NCBI GenBank assembly: GCA_963931085.1
Contig: OZ006973.1
Coordinates: 1,488,001 to 1,552,000, forward strand
DNA length: 64,000 bases
Source of the DNA: UMGS1994 sp944386155
GTDB taxonomy: Bacteria > Bacillota > Clostridia > TANB77 > CAG-508
Direction of reading: 5' to 3'
Below, in pieces: positions 6,847-16,546 of this stretch. Position numbers and translations under genes: made by a program. A model generated the notes under the pieces. It had not been told where the DNA came from. It ran no database searches and worked only from the letters and a program-made list of their open reading frames with translations. How positions within the stretch are numbered: position 1 is the stretch's first letter; each line of letters opens with the position of its first letter.

Positions 6847-7924
6847 ATGTTTAAATATACTAAAAGAAAAGATGGTAGACTAATGAAAAGAGTTAGTCTA
6901 AATGGTACTTTAAAAACAATTTATTCTGATAATCCAAAAGATTTAGAAAGGCAGTATATAGAATTAAAACATCTATCCAATAAAGGTGTTGTTATTTCTG
7001 ATGAAAATATGACTGTTTCGACATGGGCTCAAAAATGGTTAGACACATATAAAGCTGATAAAGAATATGCTACTAAAAAAATGTATTCTGATTCAATTAG
7101 ATTACATATCAATCCTTATATAGGTAATATTCCTTTAAAATTACTTAAACAATCTGACATTTTAAATATGCTAAATGAATTGACTAAAAAAGGAATTACC
7201 AGAAAAAAAGATGTTGCATTTCTAACTATAAAACAAATTTTAGATAAAGCTGTAGAAAACGATTTAATATATAAAAATGTTTGTGTGGGAATTAAGATAA
7301 AAAAGCATAAAGCATCTGAAAAAGAACCTTTAACAGATAAAGTTATAGAAGAGATAAAAAAACTCTCTAGAAATGATTTTAATGCGTTTATGATGCTATT
7401 TCTTATCTATACTCGGGTTAAGAAGAGAAGAACTTATTCCTCTTCAGTATAAAGATATTAATATTGAAGAAAAATATATTTTAATTAATAAAGCTGTAAC
7501 TTTTATAAATAATCAACCTGTGCTTAAGAAAACAAAAAATGAAGAAATAAGAAAAGTACCTATTTTTAATATTTTATATGATACTTTAAAAAATTTAAAA
7601 AGTAAGCATAAATCTACCGATTATATTTTTCCTAATACTTTAGGTAATATGATGTCAGAAACAACTGTGAAAAGAAAACTTTCTTATGTTTTAAAAAATA
7701 TTAATCTAAATTTAAAAAGCGATGATCATCAAGAAATAAAATTTACATTACATCAATTAAGACACACTTATGTGTGTATTCTTCATAAAGCTGGAATTGA
7801 TATAAAGCAAGCTCAGGTTTGGACTGGACATAAAGATATAAAAGTTTTACTAAATATATATACTCATTTAGATTCACAAGATAATCAAAAATCTATTGAT
7901 AAAGTGAATCAATTTTTAGGATAA
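6847..7924 (+). CDS. tyrosine integrase of prophage, read through a CGGG +1 site
   Basis: Joined length 357 residues. An Arm-type N terminus (about 1-50) and SAM-like core-binding domain (55-150) precede the catalytic domain. The zero frame stops at 7452; at ACT-CGGG (7414-7417) dropping C gives Y-T-G-L-R-R-E-E-L, containing catalytic Arg I (R191). Then H301-x2-R304 (L-H-Q-L-R-H), H327 (T-G-H-K) and nucleophile Y337 (N-I-Y-T-H) are all present. RBS GGAGG at about 6838. It lies next to the tRNA-Phe 3' end, its probable target. With the +1 site read as Gly every catalytic residue is intact. Confidence 0.85.
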
Positions 7925-8003
7925 TTTTGACACACTTTTTGACACACTAAAATATTGAAAATGTTTAAAATATTTAAAATATTTAATGAAAATAAAACAA
8001 ATA

Positions 8004-8037
8004 AAAAATCGCTGTACTTATTCATACAGCGATTTTT
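8004..8037. terminator. bidirectional terminator after integrase
   Basis: A 13-bp perfect stem (8004-8016 with 8025-8037) containing ATCGCTGTA and flanked by A and T runs on both sides. It serves the integrase and the convergent tRNA operon. Confidence 0.8.
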
Positions 8038-8040
8038 CAG

Positions 8041-8116
8041 TGGTGGCTCGAAGTGGAATCGAACCACTGACACGGGGATTTTCAGTCCCCTGCTCTACCA
8101 ACTGAGCTATCGAGCC
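8041..8116 (-). tRNA. tRNA-Phe(GAA)
   Basis: 76 bases including encoded CCA (complement of 8041-8043). The minus strand folds as a cloverleaf with anticodon loop CTGAAAA, anticodon GAA. The 3' end faces the integrase, so this gene most likely contains the attachment site used by the prophage. Confidence 0.95.
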
Positions 8117-8154
8117 TTATAAAATTAAAACTATCTAGGTAACTAGATAGTTTT

Positions 8155-8231
8155 TGGCGACCCGGAACGGGCTCGAACCGTCGACCTCTAGCGTGACAGG
8201 CTAGCGTTCTAACCAACTGAACTACCGGGCC
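8155..8231 (-). tRNA. tRNA-Asp(GTC)
   Basis: 77 bases with encoded CCA. Anticodon loop CTGTCAC gives GTC. It lies in one transcript with tRNA-Val and tRNA-Phe. Confidence 0.95.
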
Positions 8232-8235
8232 AATA

Positions 8236-8311
8236 TGGTGGTCGCAATAGGGCTCGAACCTATGACCCCCTGCTTGTAAGGCAGATGCTCTCCCAGCTGA
8301 GCTATGCGACC
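8236..8311 (-). tRNA. tRNA-Val(TAC)
   Basis: 76 bases with encoded CCA. Anticodon loop CTTACAA gives TAC. First gene of the three-tRNA minus-strand cluster. Confidence 0.95.
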
Positions 8312-8414
8312 AAGTTTTATCAGTTCAACTGACAAGTCTTATTTTACAAGATATGATCATTTTTGTCAACACTTTTATTTAAATTTTTTTCATTTTTTTA
8401 TGATATTTTTATAA

Positions 8415-8460
8415 AAAAGTCTTAAAGCGGGTGATATAAGTCATCTTCCCGCTTTAAAAT
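8415..8460 (-). terminator. terminator of the S41 peptidase gene
   Basis: Stem TTAAAGCGGG (8422-8431) with CCCGCTTTAA (8448-8457). On the minus strand it is followed by a T-rich tract. Confidence 0.75.
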
Positions 8461-8495
8461 AATACACTAAACATTCAAAATAAATTATTTTATAA

Positions 8496-9710
8496 TTATT
8501 TTTCATTTAATATTTTAATTGCCTCTTCCATTTGATTATCTAATTTATCATCTAAAGTTTCCTCATCAAGTTCTACTACTTTATCAGGTTCTATTCCAAC
8601 TTTATTAATTTCATTTTTATTTGGAGTCATATATTTCATTGTAGTAATTTTTAAATATGCAGAATTATCTAAGATTGGGAATACACTTTGAATTACACCT
8701 TTTCCATATGTTTTAGTACCTACTATTGTAACTAATCCATGATCTTTTAAGCAACCTGCCATTATTTCAGAAGCACTTGCAGTATATTCATTTGTAAGTA
8801 GTACTACTGGCATATCTATTACTTTATTTCCTTTTGCAGTAGTAGTTACTTCATTTTCTTTATTATCTACTGTTATATATTCTGTTTCACCTTTATTTAG
8901 AAACATATCAAGTATTGCTTCTGCTGTCTCAACATATCCACCTGTATTATCACGTAAATCTATTATTAATTTTTTCGCACCTTGTTTTTTAAGCTCCTTA
9001 TAAGCATTTGCAAATTCAGTATGAGCAGTTTCTGTAAATGAATCAAAATCTATATATCCTATATTGTTATCAAGCATTTCATATTTAATTTCAGAAACTT
9101 TTATACTCTTTCTTTCAACTTCAAATTCTTTTTCTTCTCCATCTCTATCTACTGTTATTTTTACTTTTGTGCCTTCTTTACCTTTTATTTTATTTGTAAC
9201 TTCTTCTAATTCTAATCCTGTTACATCTTCTCCATTTACTTTCACAATTACATCATAAGCCTTAATTCCTGCTTTAAAAGCTGGAGACTCATCGCCAACA
9301 GGAGCTAAAATAACTGCCTCACCATCTAATGACTGACCAACATAAATTCCTATTCCAACATATTCTGAAAGCTCTTGTTCTAATTCTTCATATTCTTTTG
9401 CAGTCATGAGTTCAGTATATTCATCACCAAGTCCTGCTACATATCCTTTAAGAGCTGAATCAACAAGCTCTGAATCTTCTATCTCGTCTGAATTTAAATA
9501 ATATTTTTCAAGTTCTGTCCTAATCACATTTAATTTATCTTCAACACTTGCACTTGAATCAAAAGATTCAGCTATAGCACCTTTACTATTTAAATATGTA
9601 TAGTATAAAAAAGCTGTAATGACAATAGAAACTAATGCTGTTACAATAATTGTTATTACTACAATCGGAATAATTTGATTCTCAGAATATTTCTTTTCGT
9701 TATTATCCAT
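8496..9710 (-). CDS. S41-family C-terminal processing peptidase
   Basis: 404 residues. One N-terminal membrane helix (about 14-38), then a helical region, a PDZ domain (about 105-190, with Y-V-G-Q and A-G-I-K-A-Y-D-V-I) and the tail-specific protease domain. The Ser/Lys dyad is visible as T-A-S-A-S-E-I and, about 25 residues later, T-Y-G-K-G-V. Such proteases cut extracytoplasmic protein C termini and often degrade or activate cell-wall hydrolases, in keeping with the two M23 hydrolase genes upstream. Full length. Confidence 0.9.
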   Translation of the reverse strand: MDNNEKKYSENQIIPIVVITIIVTALVSIVITAFLYYTYLNSKGAIAESFDSSASVEDKLNVIRTELEKYYLNSDEIEDSELVDSALKGYVAGLGDEYTELMTAKEYEELEQELSEYVGIGIYVGQSLDGEAVILAPVGDESPAFKAGIKAYDVIVKVNGEDVTGLELEEVTNKIKGKEGTKVKITVDRDGEEKEFEVERKSIKVSEIKYEMLDNNIGYIDFDSFTETAHTEFANAYKELKKQGAKKLIIDLRDNTGGYVETAEAILDMFLNKGETEYITVDNKENEVTTTAKGNKVIDMPVVLLTNEYTASASEIMAGCLKDHGLVTIVGTKTYGKGVIQSVFPILDNSAYLKITTMKYMTPNKNEINKVGIEPDKVVELDEETLDDKLDNQMEEAIKILNEK

Positions 9711-9797
9711 TATGTTACCTCCAGTAATCTTAAAAATTGAGCAGACTTTTTTGTCTGCTCTTAAATTATACTATATATTTCTTAATTTTATATTAAA

Positions 9798-10979
9798 TTA
9801 TGGTAAATAATTTAATGGATTTACTCTTTCTGAATATGAACCTCCACCTGTTCTTACTTCGAAATGTAAGTGTGGACCTGTTGAATTTCCTGTTGAACCA
9901 ACTCTCATTATTTGTTGACCTTGTTTTACTCTTTGTCCTTCTTTTACTGTAATTGAACCCATTTGTCCATGAGCATATAAAGTATATAATCCATTATAAT
10001 GTGCAATTAATACATAATTACCATAACTATAATTTAAAGCTTTTGCTGTTACTACATATCCGTCAGCTACTGCATAAACAGGCTTTCCTGAAATTCCAGG
10101 ACCAGAATAATCAACTGCACCATGATATGCACCAGATGAATAATATAATCCTGTAGTTACACTATATCCATTTACTGGTCTTATAAATCCAGATGAACTA
10201 GAACCACCGCTACTTATATAATCTTCTCTATCATTTTGAATTGCCTCTTGAGCAGCTTTAATCTTTTGATCTAAGCTTCTATTTTCAGCAGCTAACTCTT
10301 CTAATTGTTTCTTTAATTGTTTTTCATCTTCACTTAAATTTGCTGCTTTTGCTTCTTTATCTTTTTTAAGAACATCTAAAGAATTCTTTTTAGCAACTTG
10401 TTTTTTCTTTAATTCTTCTACTTCTTTTTTACTTTCTTCTAGCGATACTTTTGAAGCTTCAATTTCGTTTTTAGCAGCTTCAACACTTTCAATTAATTTA
10501 GTATCATAATCTGCAAGTTCTTCTACTAGATAGTAATTAGAAATAAAATCTACAACATTTTCAGAACCAAGTAAAACATCTAAATATGAAGAATCTCCAG
10601 CTTTATACATAGCAACTAATCTTCTATTTAATAAATCTTGATTTTCTTCTAATTCTTTTTCGCTTTCTTCTATTTGTTTTTCTGCATCTTTAATAGAATC
10701 TGTAATTTCTTCGATTTGATCATCTAAATCATCAATTTCATTTTCATATTCTGAAATTTGATTAATTAAACTATCTATCTCTTCCATTGTTCCAGAAAGT
10801 TCTTCTTGGATTCCATCTAATTGTTCTTTCGTATCTGATATCTCGTCTTTTACTTCATCTCTTTGTGCCTCTAAACTATTTACTGTCGCTGCAAATATAA
10901 CATTTGCACTAACCATAAAAATTAATACTAATACTACTAAAATGCTCAGCGTAATTTTTACTACATTTTTCATCTTCAT
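9798..10979 (-). CDS. M23 peptidoglycan DD-metalloendopeptidase with coiled coil
   Basis: 393 residues. Signal/membrane segment at 5-30, a long coiled coil (about 35-250) and a C-terminal M23 (LytM) domain with H-G-A-V-D, Y-A-H-G and H-L-H-F-E zinc/catalytic motifs. This is the EnvC/PcsB-type layout: the coiled coil is held by FtsEX, which controls the peptidase during division. ftsE and ftsX lie just upstream in the same direction, supporting that role. Confidence 0.9.
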   Translation of the reverse strand: MKMKNVVKITLSILVVLVLIFMVSANVIFAATVNSLEAQRDEVKDEISDTKEQLDGIQEELSGTMEEIDSLINQISEYENEIDDLDDQIEEITDSIKDAEKQIEESEKELEENQDLLNRRLVAMYKAGDSSYLDVLLGSENVVDFISNYYLVEELADYDTKLIESVEAAKNEIEASKVSLEESKKEVEELKKKQVAKKNSLDVLKKDKEAKAANLSEDEKQLKKQLEELAAENRSLDQKIKAAQEAIQNDREDYISSGGSSSSGFIRPVNGYSVTTGLYYSSGAYHGAVDYSGPGISGKPVYAVADGYVVTAKALNYSYGNYVLIAHYNGLYTLYAHGQMGSITVKEGQRVKQGQQIMRVGSTGNSTGPHLHFEVRTGGGSYSERVNPLNYLP

Positions 10980-11020
10980 TGTACTTTCTCCTTATCTTAA
11001 AAAAGATTAAATTTCATTTG

Positions 11021-12175
11021 TTAATTACTTGAAACATAATTTAATGGATTTTTGTATTCTCCATTTACTCGTATTTCAAAATGTGCGTGTGGTCCTGTTG
11101 CATACCCTGTATGTCCTACTTTTAAAACTGTTTGTCCTTGTTTTACTGTATCTCCTACGGAAACTTCTATTGACGAACCATGTGCATATAAAGTAACAAC
11201 TCCGCCTCCATGATCTATCATTACCATATTTCCATAAGCACTATTATAATATGCTTGTACAACTACACCATCAGCAGCTGCTATAAAATTAGTTCCTTCC
11301 GGAGCACTTATATCAACTCCTGTGTGTAATTTATAAACTCCTGTAATTGGATGAACTCTCATTCCAAAATTTGATGTTATTCTTGAATACCCCGGAACAG
11401 GCCATCTCATATCCCCTCCTATATAGTCAGGGCTTATACTTTCTAAAGAAACTGCTGCGATTTCTGATTCAATTTGTTTTAAAGCTTTTTGAAACTCTGT
11501 AATTTCATCTTGCAATTCTTTTTCTTCTTTAGATAATTTTTTTACATAACTATTTTTTACTACACTCATATTAGAAAGAGAAACTCTCTTTTTTTCTGCT
11601 GATTCTCTTGCTTCACTTAACTCTTCTTTCTGATTTTGTAAAGTAACCTCTCTTTCTTCAAGTTCAATCTTTTTTTCAGAAACAGTATCTAATAGTCTTG
11701 TATCTGCATCAACAACTTTTTCAATAAAATAATAGTTTGATATAAAATCAGAAATTGAAGTAGAATTTAAAAGAACATCTAAATATTTTGTGTTACCAGC
11801 TTTATACATTGCAATTAGTCTTTTATCTAATAGAGCTTTATTTTCTGTATATTCATCTGTAAGTACTTCTAGTTTACTACTATTTTCTTCAATACTACTA
11901 GATAAAGATGTTGTCTTTTCATCTAAAGCATTTATTTCCATTTCTAATGTTATTATATCATCATTTAAGTTTGCTATTTCAACTTGCAAATCAGAAAGTT
12001 CGCCTTTAACAAGTTCAAGTTCAATTTCTGAAGATTCTTCTTTTGTCTCCATTTCAGATTGCTCTTGTCTTAGCTCATTTAGTGATTCTGCAAAAGTGAA
12101 ACAAGATAAGGAAAATATCAGTATAGTAAATAAGACTACAGAAAAACTTATTTTTAATAATCTATTTTCCGTCAC
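11021..12175 (-). CDS. second M23 peptidase with coiled coil, FtsEX partner candidate
   Basis: 384 residues. GTG start preceded by GGAGG; signal sequence about 8-30; coiled coil to about 240; M23 domain with H-T-G-V-D, Y-A-H-G and H-A-H-F-E, all ligands present. It is a paralogue of the next gene (similar order and a shared R-L-I-A-M-Y-K-A-G-N/D segment in the coiled coil), so this genome has two tandem EnvC-like activators or hydrolases after ftsX. Confidence 0.9.
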   Translation of the reverse strand: MTENRLLKISFSVVLFTILIFSLSCFTFAESLNELRQEQSEMETKEESSEIELELVKGELSDLQVEIANLNDDIITLEMEINALDEKTTSLSSSIEENSSKLEVLTDEYTENKALLDKRLIAMYKAGNTKYLDVLLNSTSISDFISNYYFIEKVVDADTRLLDTVSEKKIELEEREVTLQNQKEELSEARESAEKKRVSLSNMSVVKNSYVKKLSKEEKELQDEITEFQKALKQIESEIAAVSLESISPDYIGGDMRWPVPGYSRITSNFGMRVHPITGVYKLHTGVDISAPEGTNFIAAADGVVVQAYYNSAYGNMVMIDHGGGVVTLYAHGSSIEVSVGDTVKQGQTVLKVGHTGYATGPHAHFEIRVNGEYKNPLNYVSSN

Positions 12176-12215
12176 TTGTCCTCCAATCTATTTAATAAAT
12201 TAATTTAAAAGCATT

Positions 12216-13136
12216 TTATACTTCTAAGTATTTTCTCATAGAAATTGCACTTCCTATTACACCAATACCAACACCTAATATCATATATACAATAAATATC
12301 ATAGTAATCATACTATTAAATGGTAATAATGACAATCCTGAAGTTACACTTCCTAGCATTGTATTTATTCCTGGAATTATTAATTGATATATACCTGCCA
12401 TCAATAATAATGTTAGTAATCCAGAAATAATTCCAATTAAAATACCTTCAACAATAAATGGCCACCTAATAAATGAATTTGTAGCACCTACATATTTCAT
12501 AATTGAAATTTCTTTTCTTCTTGCATGTACTGTAAGTTTTATTGTATTTGAAATTATAAAAGTAGATATTGCTATAAGAAGCACTAATATAATACCAGTA
12601 ACTAATCTAATAAAGTTTGCAATTTTAATTAATGCATTTATTGTATTATCACTACTTGTTATATCATCATTTCCTATAACTTGTTCTCCACCAATTCTTA
12701 TATCTAATATTTTTTGTTGGATTTCTGCACTCTTTGTTAAATCATCTAATCTAACAAGAACTGATGCTGGGAAAATATTATTTTTTTCATAATCTTCTAT
12801 CAAATCTGGATGTTTTTCAAGTTTACTTTTCATAGAATCCAAAGCTTCTTGTTTAGTAACTATTGTAGCTTCTGCTACACCATCCATATTTGCTATTTGT
12901 CTTCTTACCTCTTCCATCTCTTCATTTGTCGCATCGCTTTCAAAAAAAGCTTGAATAGCTTGCTCTTCTTGAACTTGATCCATTAAATGATTTATATTTT
13001 CACCTATAACAAAAAACAAACCAAACATAAACATTGTACAAATCATTATTGCTAAAGCAGCAATAGTTGATTTTTTATTTTTTAAAAAATTTCTAATACC
13101 TTCTCCAATTAGGTATGTAAGAACATTATACCTCAC
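12216..13136 (-). CDS. ftsX: cell division protein FtsX
   Basis: 306 residues: N-terminal helix (about 20-45), an extracellular domain (about 50-165), then three further membrane helices, the FtsX topology. The GTG at 13136 is chosen because AGGGTGG lies 7 bases upstream inside the end of ftsE and the protein then starts as R-Y-N-V-L-T-Y; an ATG at 13157 would add seven residues. It transmits the ATPase cycle of FtsE to extracellular peptidoglycan hydrolases. Confidence 0.9.
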   Translation of the reverse strand: MRYNVLTYLIGEGIRNFLKNKKSTIAALAIMICTMFMFGLFFVIGENINHLMDQVQEEQAIQAFFESDATNEEMEEVRRQIANMDGVAEATIVTKQEALDSMKSKLEKHPDLIEDYEKNNIFPASVLVRLDDLTKSAEIQQKILDIRIGGEQVIGNDDITSSDNTINALIKIANFIRLVTGIILVLLIAISTFIISNTIKLTVHARRKEISIMKYVGATNSFIRWPFIVEGILIGIISGLLTLLLMAGIYQLIIPGINTMLGSVTSGLSLLPFNSMITMIFIVYMILGVGIGVIGSAISMRKYLEV

Positions 13137-13809
13137 TATAACCACCCTTTTTATCATCTCTTATGATATTACCTTTATCTATTTGTATAACTCTCTTTTT
13201 CATTGCATCTACTATATCTTTAGCATGAGTTGCAACAACTACTGTTGTTCCTCTCATATTTATATCGTTTAGCAAATTCATAATATCCCAAGCAGTCTCT
13301 GGATCTAAGTTTCCAGTAGGCTCATCAGCAATAATCATAGATGGATTATTAACTAATGCACGGGCTAAAGCAACTCTTTGTTGCTCACCACCAGAAAGTT
13401 CATTTGGGTACATTTTTGCTTTTGCACTAAGTCCAACTAAAGACAAAACCATTGGTACTTGTCTTCTTATATGTCTTGGTGTAGCTTTAACAATATACAT
13501 AGCAAAAGCTACATTTTCATATACAGTCTTATCAGGTAAAAGTCTAAAATCTTGAAAAACAACTCCCATACTTCTTCTTAAAAATGGAACTCTTTTTTGT
13601 TTTAAAAATGTTATATCTCTACCATTAATAATAATATTTCCTCTTGTAGCTTCTTCTTCTTTTAATATTAGTTTTATTAATGTTGATTTACCTGAACCTG
13701 ATTGTCCAACTAAAAAAACAAATTCTCCTTTTTCTATCTTAAAGTTAGCATTATGAACAGCTTCTGTACCTGTTTCATATACTTTACTTACATTTTTAAA
13801 CTCTATCAT
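13126..13809 (-). CDS. ftsE: cell division ATP-binding protein FtsE
   Basis: 227 residues with Walker A (G-Q-S-G-S-G-K-S-T), Q-loop, signature L-S-G-G-E-Q-Q-R, Walker B (M-I-I-A-D-E-P-T) and switch His (V-V-A-T-H). The F-x-N-V-S-K-V-Y start is typical of FtsE. It overlaps ftsX. First gene of the operon, GAGGAG before the ATG. Confidence 0.95.
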   Translation of the reverse strand: MIEFKNVSKVYETGTEAVHNANFKIEKGEFVFLVGQSGSGKSTLIKLILKEEEATRGNIIINGRDITFLKQKRVPFLRRSMGVVFQDFRLLPDKTVYENVAFAMYIVKATPRHIRRQVPMVLSLVGLSAKAKMYPNELSGGEQQRVALARALVNNPSMIIADEPTGNLDPETAWDIMNLLNDINMRGTTVVVATHAKDIVDAMKKRVIQIDKGNIIRDDKKGGYSEV

Positions 13810-13934
13810 TTAAACACTCCTCTTGAAAAACAATTTCCGAGTAATTTTGACTTCTTCTCTATCTACATTATAATACCAATAATAATTTATAAATGCAATA
13901 GAAATTTTTGAAAAAATCCTCTCTAAAAGCATAG

Positions 13935-13963
13935 TTGATTTTAATTTAAAAATCGTTTATAAT
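13935..13963 (+). promoter_or_regulatory. promoter of the solitary 14008 ORF
   Basis: TTGATT (13935-13940), 17-bp spacer, TATAAT (13958-13963). Followed by AAAGGAG before the ATG. Confidence 0.65.
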
Positions 13964-14007
13964 CATTATGTAAACAATGTGTTTGTCACCAACGAAAGGA
14001 GTTTTTT

Positions 14008-14634
14008 ATGGTGAAAAAGATGGTAAACAGGCGGTTTTATTTTAGCGGTGTAGAATACACTGTGGAGATACCTGTACCGGATTTAGAAAAAGATCCGGAC
14101 TCAGGAAGGGGACTTGGCGATTCTTATGCGGAAAAAAATGAAAATCTTGATAAGTTTTTGACTGAAATTTTGTTTCCGCAATACACACGTGCTATAAAAG
14201 ATGCACTAATCGCTTATAAAAATTCGAAACTTCCCGAAAAATTTCTTTACGGCCAGCGTATTAGAATCACACCATTTCCGATGGTTACTGATGATGTTCG
14301 TGGCTACTATGATAGTTTTGAAGACATAATATGTCTTGATAGTGATTCCTTATCACTCGGTTTTTTTAGTGGATGTGGAAATTTCCTTTACGGACACGAG
14401 GCTGGACATAGAATTATCGCCTTCAAAAAAGATTACAAAAAAGAAGCTCTTTTAGAAGTAAGCAACATGCTTTCTATTTCAAATGAAATTATCACTACTG
14501 AACTTCTTTGTGATGCTTTTGGATATCTGATAAGCAGTGGAAGTAAAACTCGATTTGACATTCTTCCCAAAGATCTCTCTGAAAAAAAAGAGGGCTTAGC
14601 ACAAATAGCTCTCAAACTTGCCTGGAGATGTTAA
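14008..14634 (+). CDS. solitary ORF with HEAGH metalloprotease-like motif
   Basis: 208 residues, family not recognised. G-H-E-A-G-H-R near residue 132 matches HExxH, and E-L-L-C-D about 35 residues later could give a third ligand, as in gluzincin peptidases. Base and codon usage differ from the neighbours (CTC, GTG, TCG, CCG codons are common) and it uses one in-frame CGG (codon 8, followed by T), unlike native genes. It stands alone on the plus strand between two minus-strand operons with its own promoter and terminator, so recent acquisition is likely. Peptidase activity is inferred from the motif only. Confidence 0.65.
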   Translation: MVKKMVNRRFYFSGVEYTVEIPVPDLEKDPDSGRGLGDSYAEKNENLDKFLTEILFPQYTRAIKDALIAYKNSKLPEKFLYGQRIRITPFPMVTDDVRGYYDSFEDIICLDSDSLSLGFFSGCGNFLYGHEAGHRIIAFKKDYKKEALLEVSNMLSISNEIITTELLCDAFGYLISSGSKTRFDILPKDLSEKKEGLAQIALKLAWRC

Positions 14635-14660
14635 TCTAACGTTTACTAGCTATCTTTAGC

Positions 14661-14721
14661 TAAAAAAAGGGGCTCTTGCAAAGTTATATTTTCTAAAACT
14701 TGCAAAAAGCCCCCTTTTTTA
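14661..14721. terminator. bidirectional terminator
   Basis: AAAAGGGGCT...TTGCAA pairs with TTGCAA...AGCCCCCTTTT across a T-rich loop. It terminates both the solitary plus-strand ORF and the convergent transketolase operon. Confidence 0.8.
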
Positions 14722-15648
14722 TTTTTTAACACAATTTATTATTGAATCTTTATCAATATTATATTTTTTCATTAACTCTTCAGCTTTTCCAGATTCACCA
14801 AATGTATCTTTTATTCCCATTCTAATTAATTTTGCTGGATACTTATCTGTTAAGACTTCAGATATAGCACTTCCAAGTCCACCAATAATATTATGATCTT
14901 CTACTGAAATTAATTTCTTAGTTTCTTTTGCACATTTTATTATGATTTCTTCATCTATTGGTTTTATTGTAAATATATCTACTACTCTTACATTTATTCC
15001 TTCTTTTTCAAGTTCTTCTTTTGCTTTTAAAGCTTCTGATGTACATATTCCAGTAGCAAATATCGTAGCATCTTTTCCATCTCCTATTTGAATTGCTTTT
15101 CCAAAGTTAAATTCTTGATTTTCATCATATATTTTAGGAGATTTTGCTCTACAAGTTCTTATATATTGTGGTCCTGTCATTTTCGCCATTTCATTAACAA
15201 CCCACTTTGTTTGAATATCATCTGAAGGGCTAAACACCACCATATTAGGAAGTCCTCTCATAAGATTAATATCCTCAAGCATTTGATGAGTACCTCCATC
15301 TTCTCCGACAGTAACACCAGCATGACTTCCACAAATTTTCACATTTAATTTTGGATAACAAACACTATTTCTTACTTGATCATATGCTCTACCTGTAGAA
15401 AATACTGCAAAAGAACAAGCAAATGGGATTTTACCACATGTTGAAAGTCCTGCTGCAGTTGCAATCATATCTTGTTCTGCTATTCCTATATCAAAAAATC
15501 TATCGGGAAATTCTTTTGCAAAAATCCCACTTTTAGTTGCTCCGGCTAAATCAGCATCTAAAACTACAACATTTTCATCCTCCGCTCCTAATTTTGCTAA
15601 AGCTTCTCCAAAACTTTCTCTTGTAGCTTTTTTCTTATCTAAATCCAA
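14719..15648 (-). CDS. transketolase C-terminal subunit
   Basis: 309 residues: pyrimidine-binding and C-terminal domains of a split transketolase. D-I-G-I-A-E-Q-D contains the conserved glutamate that activates thiamine diphosphate, and H-A-G-V-T-V-G-E-D-G matches the donor-site loop. Together with the 17418-18257 product it forms the heteromeric enzyme of the non-oxidative pentose phosphate pathway. Unusually, two PHP genes separate the halves. Last gene of the operon. Confidence 0.9.
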   Translation of the reverse strand: MDLDKKKATRESFGEALAKLGAEDENVVVLDADLAGATKSGIFAKEFPDRFFDIGIAEQDMIATAAGLSTCGKIPFACSFAVFSTGRAYDQVRNSVCYPKLNVKICGSHAGVTVGEDGGTHQMLEDINLMRGLPNMVVFSPSDDIQTKWVVNEMAKMTGPQYIRTCRAKSPKIYDENQEFNFGKAIQIGDGKDATIFATGICTSEALKAKEELEKEGINVRVVDIFTIKPIDEEIIIKCAKETKKLISVEDHNIIGGLGSAISEVLTDKYPAKLIRMGIKDTFGESGKAEELMKKYNIDKDSIINCVKK

Positions 15649-15659
15649 ACAAATCCCTC

Positions 15660-16544
15660 CTATTCTTTATGCCACTGTTTTATAATATCTGTTTCAACTT
15701 TTAAGTTTCCTTTTCCAGTTCCAAGTTCTATTCCTGGACTATTTAATCCATGATAGTCTGAACCTCCGCTTCTAAATTTATGATTTTCTATAGCAAGTCT
15801 TTCAGCAGTTTTAATATTTTCTTCTGAAAATTTACTATAATAGCATTCTACTCCATCTAAACCATATTCGTTTATCATTTCTAAAATAAACTTTTCTTTA
15901 TTCTCAATCCATCTATATATAAAAGGATGTGCTAAAAAAGCTTTTCCACCACACTCATGGATAATATCTACTACTTGTTTAACTTTTGGAAAATCTTCGC
16001 TTTTATCTAGATAGAAAATTGTTTTTTCATTATAACAATATTTCTGTCTAAATATTTCATAATCTTCAAATATTTCTTCTGGAAGGACCTTCTTATTTTC
16101 TTCAAACTTAGTAATCTCATCATATATTACAACATTTGCCCAGTCATTTTCTGGATTCCATTTTATTTCATCAAAAGGAATTACTTTTACTCCAATCTTT
16201 TTTACTCTATCATATAATGTTTTCAAATATTTAGTCTGTGTCTTATCTCTAGAATTTTCTTTGTAAAAATCATCTAGCCACTTACTCATTTTTTTGATAT
16301 CTATATCATATCCTAAAATATCTATTGTTCTATTTCTATAAATTCCTTTTAATTCTACTCCATTTATTATCTTTCCAGAATAATATTTTCCTATATCTAA
16401 TTTATTTAATTCATCATATCCTTTTACAGTATCATGATCTGTAATTGATATATAATCTAATTTTAATTTTTCTGCTTTTTCTAATATTTCTTTTATACTA
16501 CATGTACCATCTGAATATGTAGTATGTATATGTAAATCTATCAT
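15660..16544 (-). CDS. PHP-domain phosphoesterase
   Basis: 294 residues. H-x-H (D-L-H-I-H), T-D-H-D, the F-L-A-H-P strand and a final G-S-D-Y-H-G match the four metal-ligand motifs of PHP phosphoesterases of the YciV/RNase AM class (3',5'-nucleotide bisphosphate or oligonucleotide hydrolysis). All ligands are present, so it is probably active. Position inside a transketolase operon hints at a sugar-phosphate or nucleotide substrate; this is inference. Confidence 0.8.
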   Translation of the reverse strand: MIDLHIHTTYSDGTCSIKEILEKAEKLKLDYISITDHDTVKGYDELNKLDIGKYYSGKIINGVELKGIYRNRTIDILGYDIDIKKMSKWLDDFYKENSRDKTQTKYLKTLYDRVKKIGVKVIPFDEIKWNPENDWANVVIYDEITKFEENKKVLPEEIFEDYEIFRQKYCYNEKTIFYLDKSEDFPKVKQVVDIIHECGGKAFLAHPFIYRWIENKEKFILEMINEYGLDGVECYYSKFSEENIKTAERLAIENHKFRSGGSDYHGLNSPGIELGTGKGNLKVETDIIKQWHKE

Positions 16545-16546
16545 AA

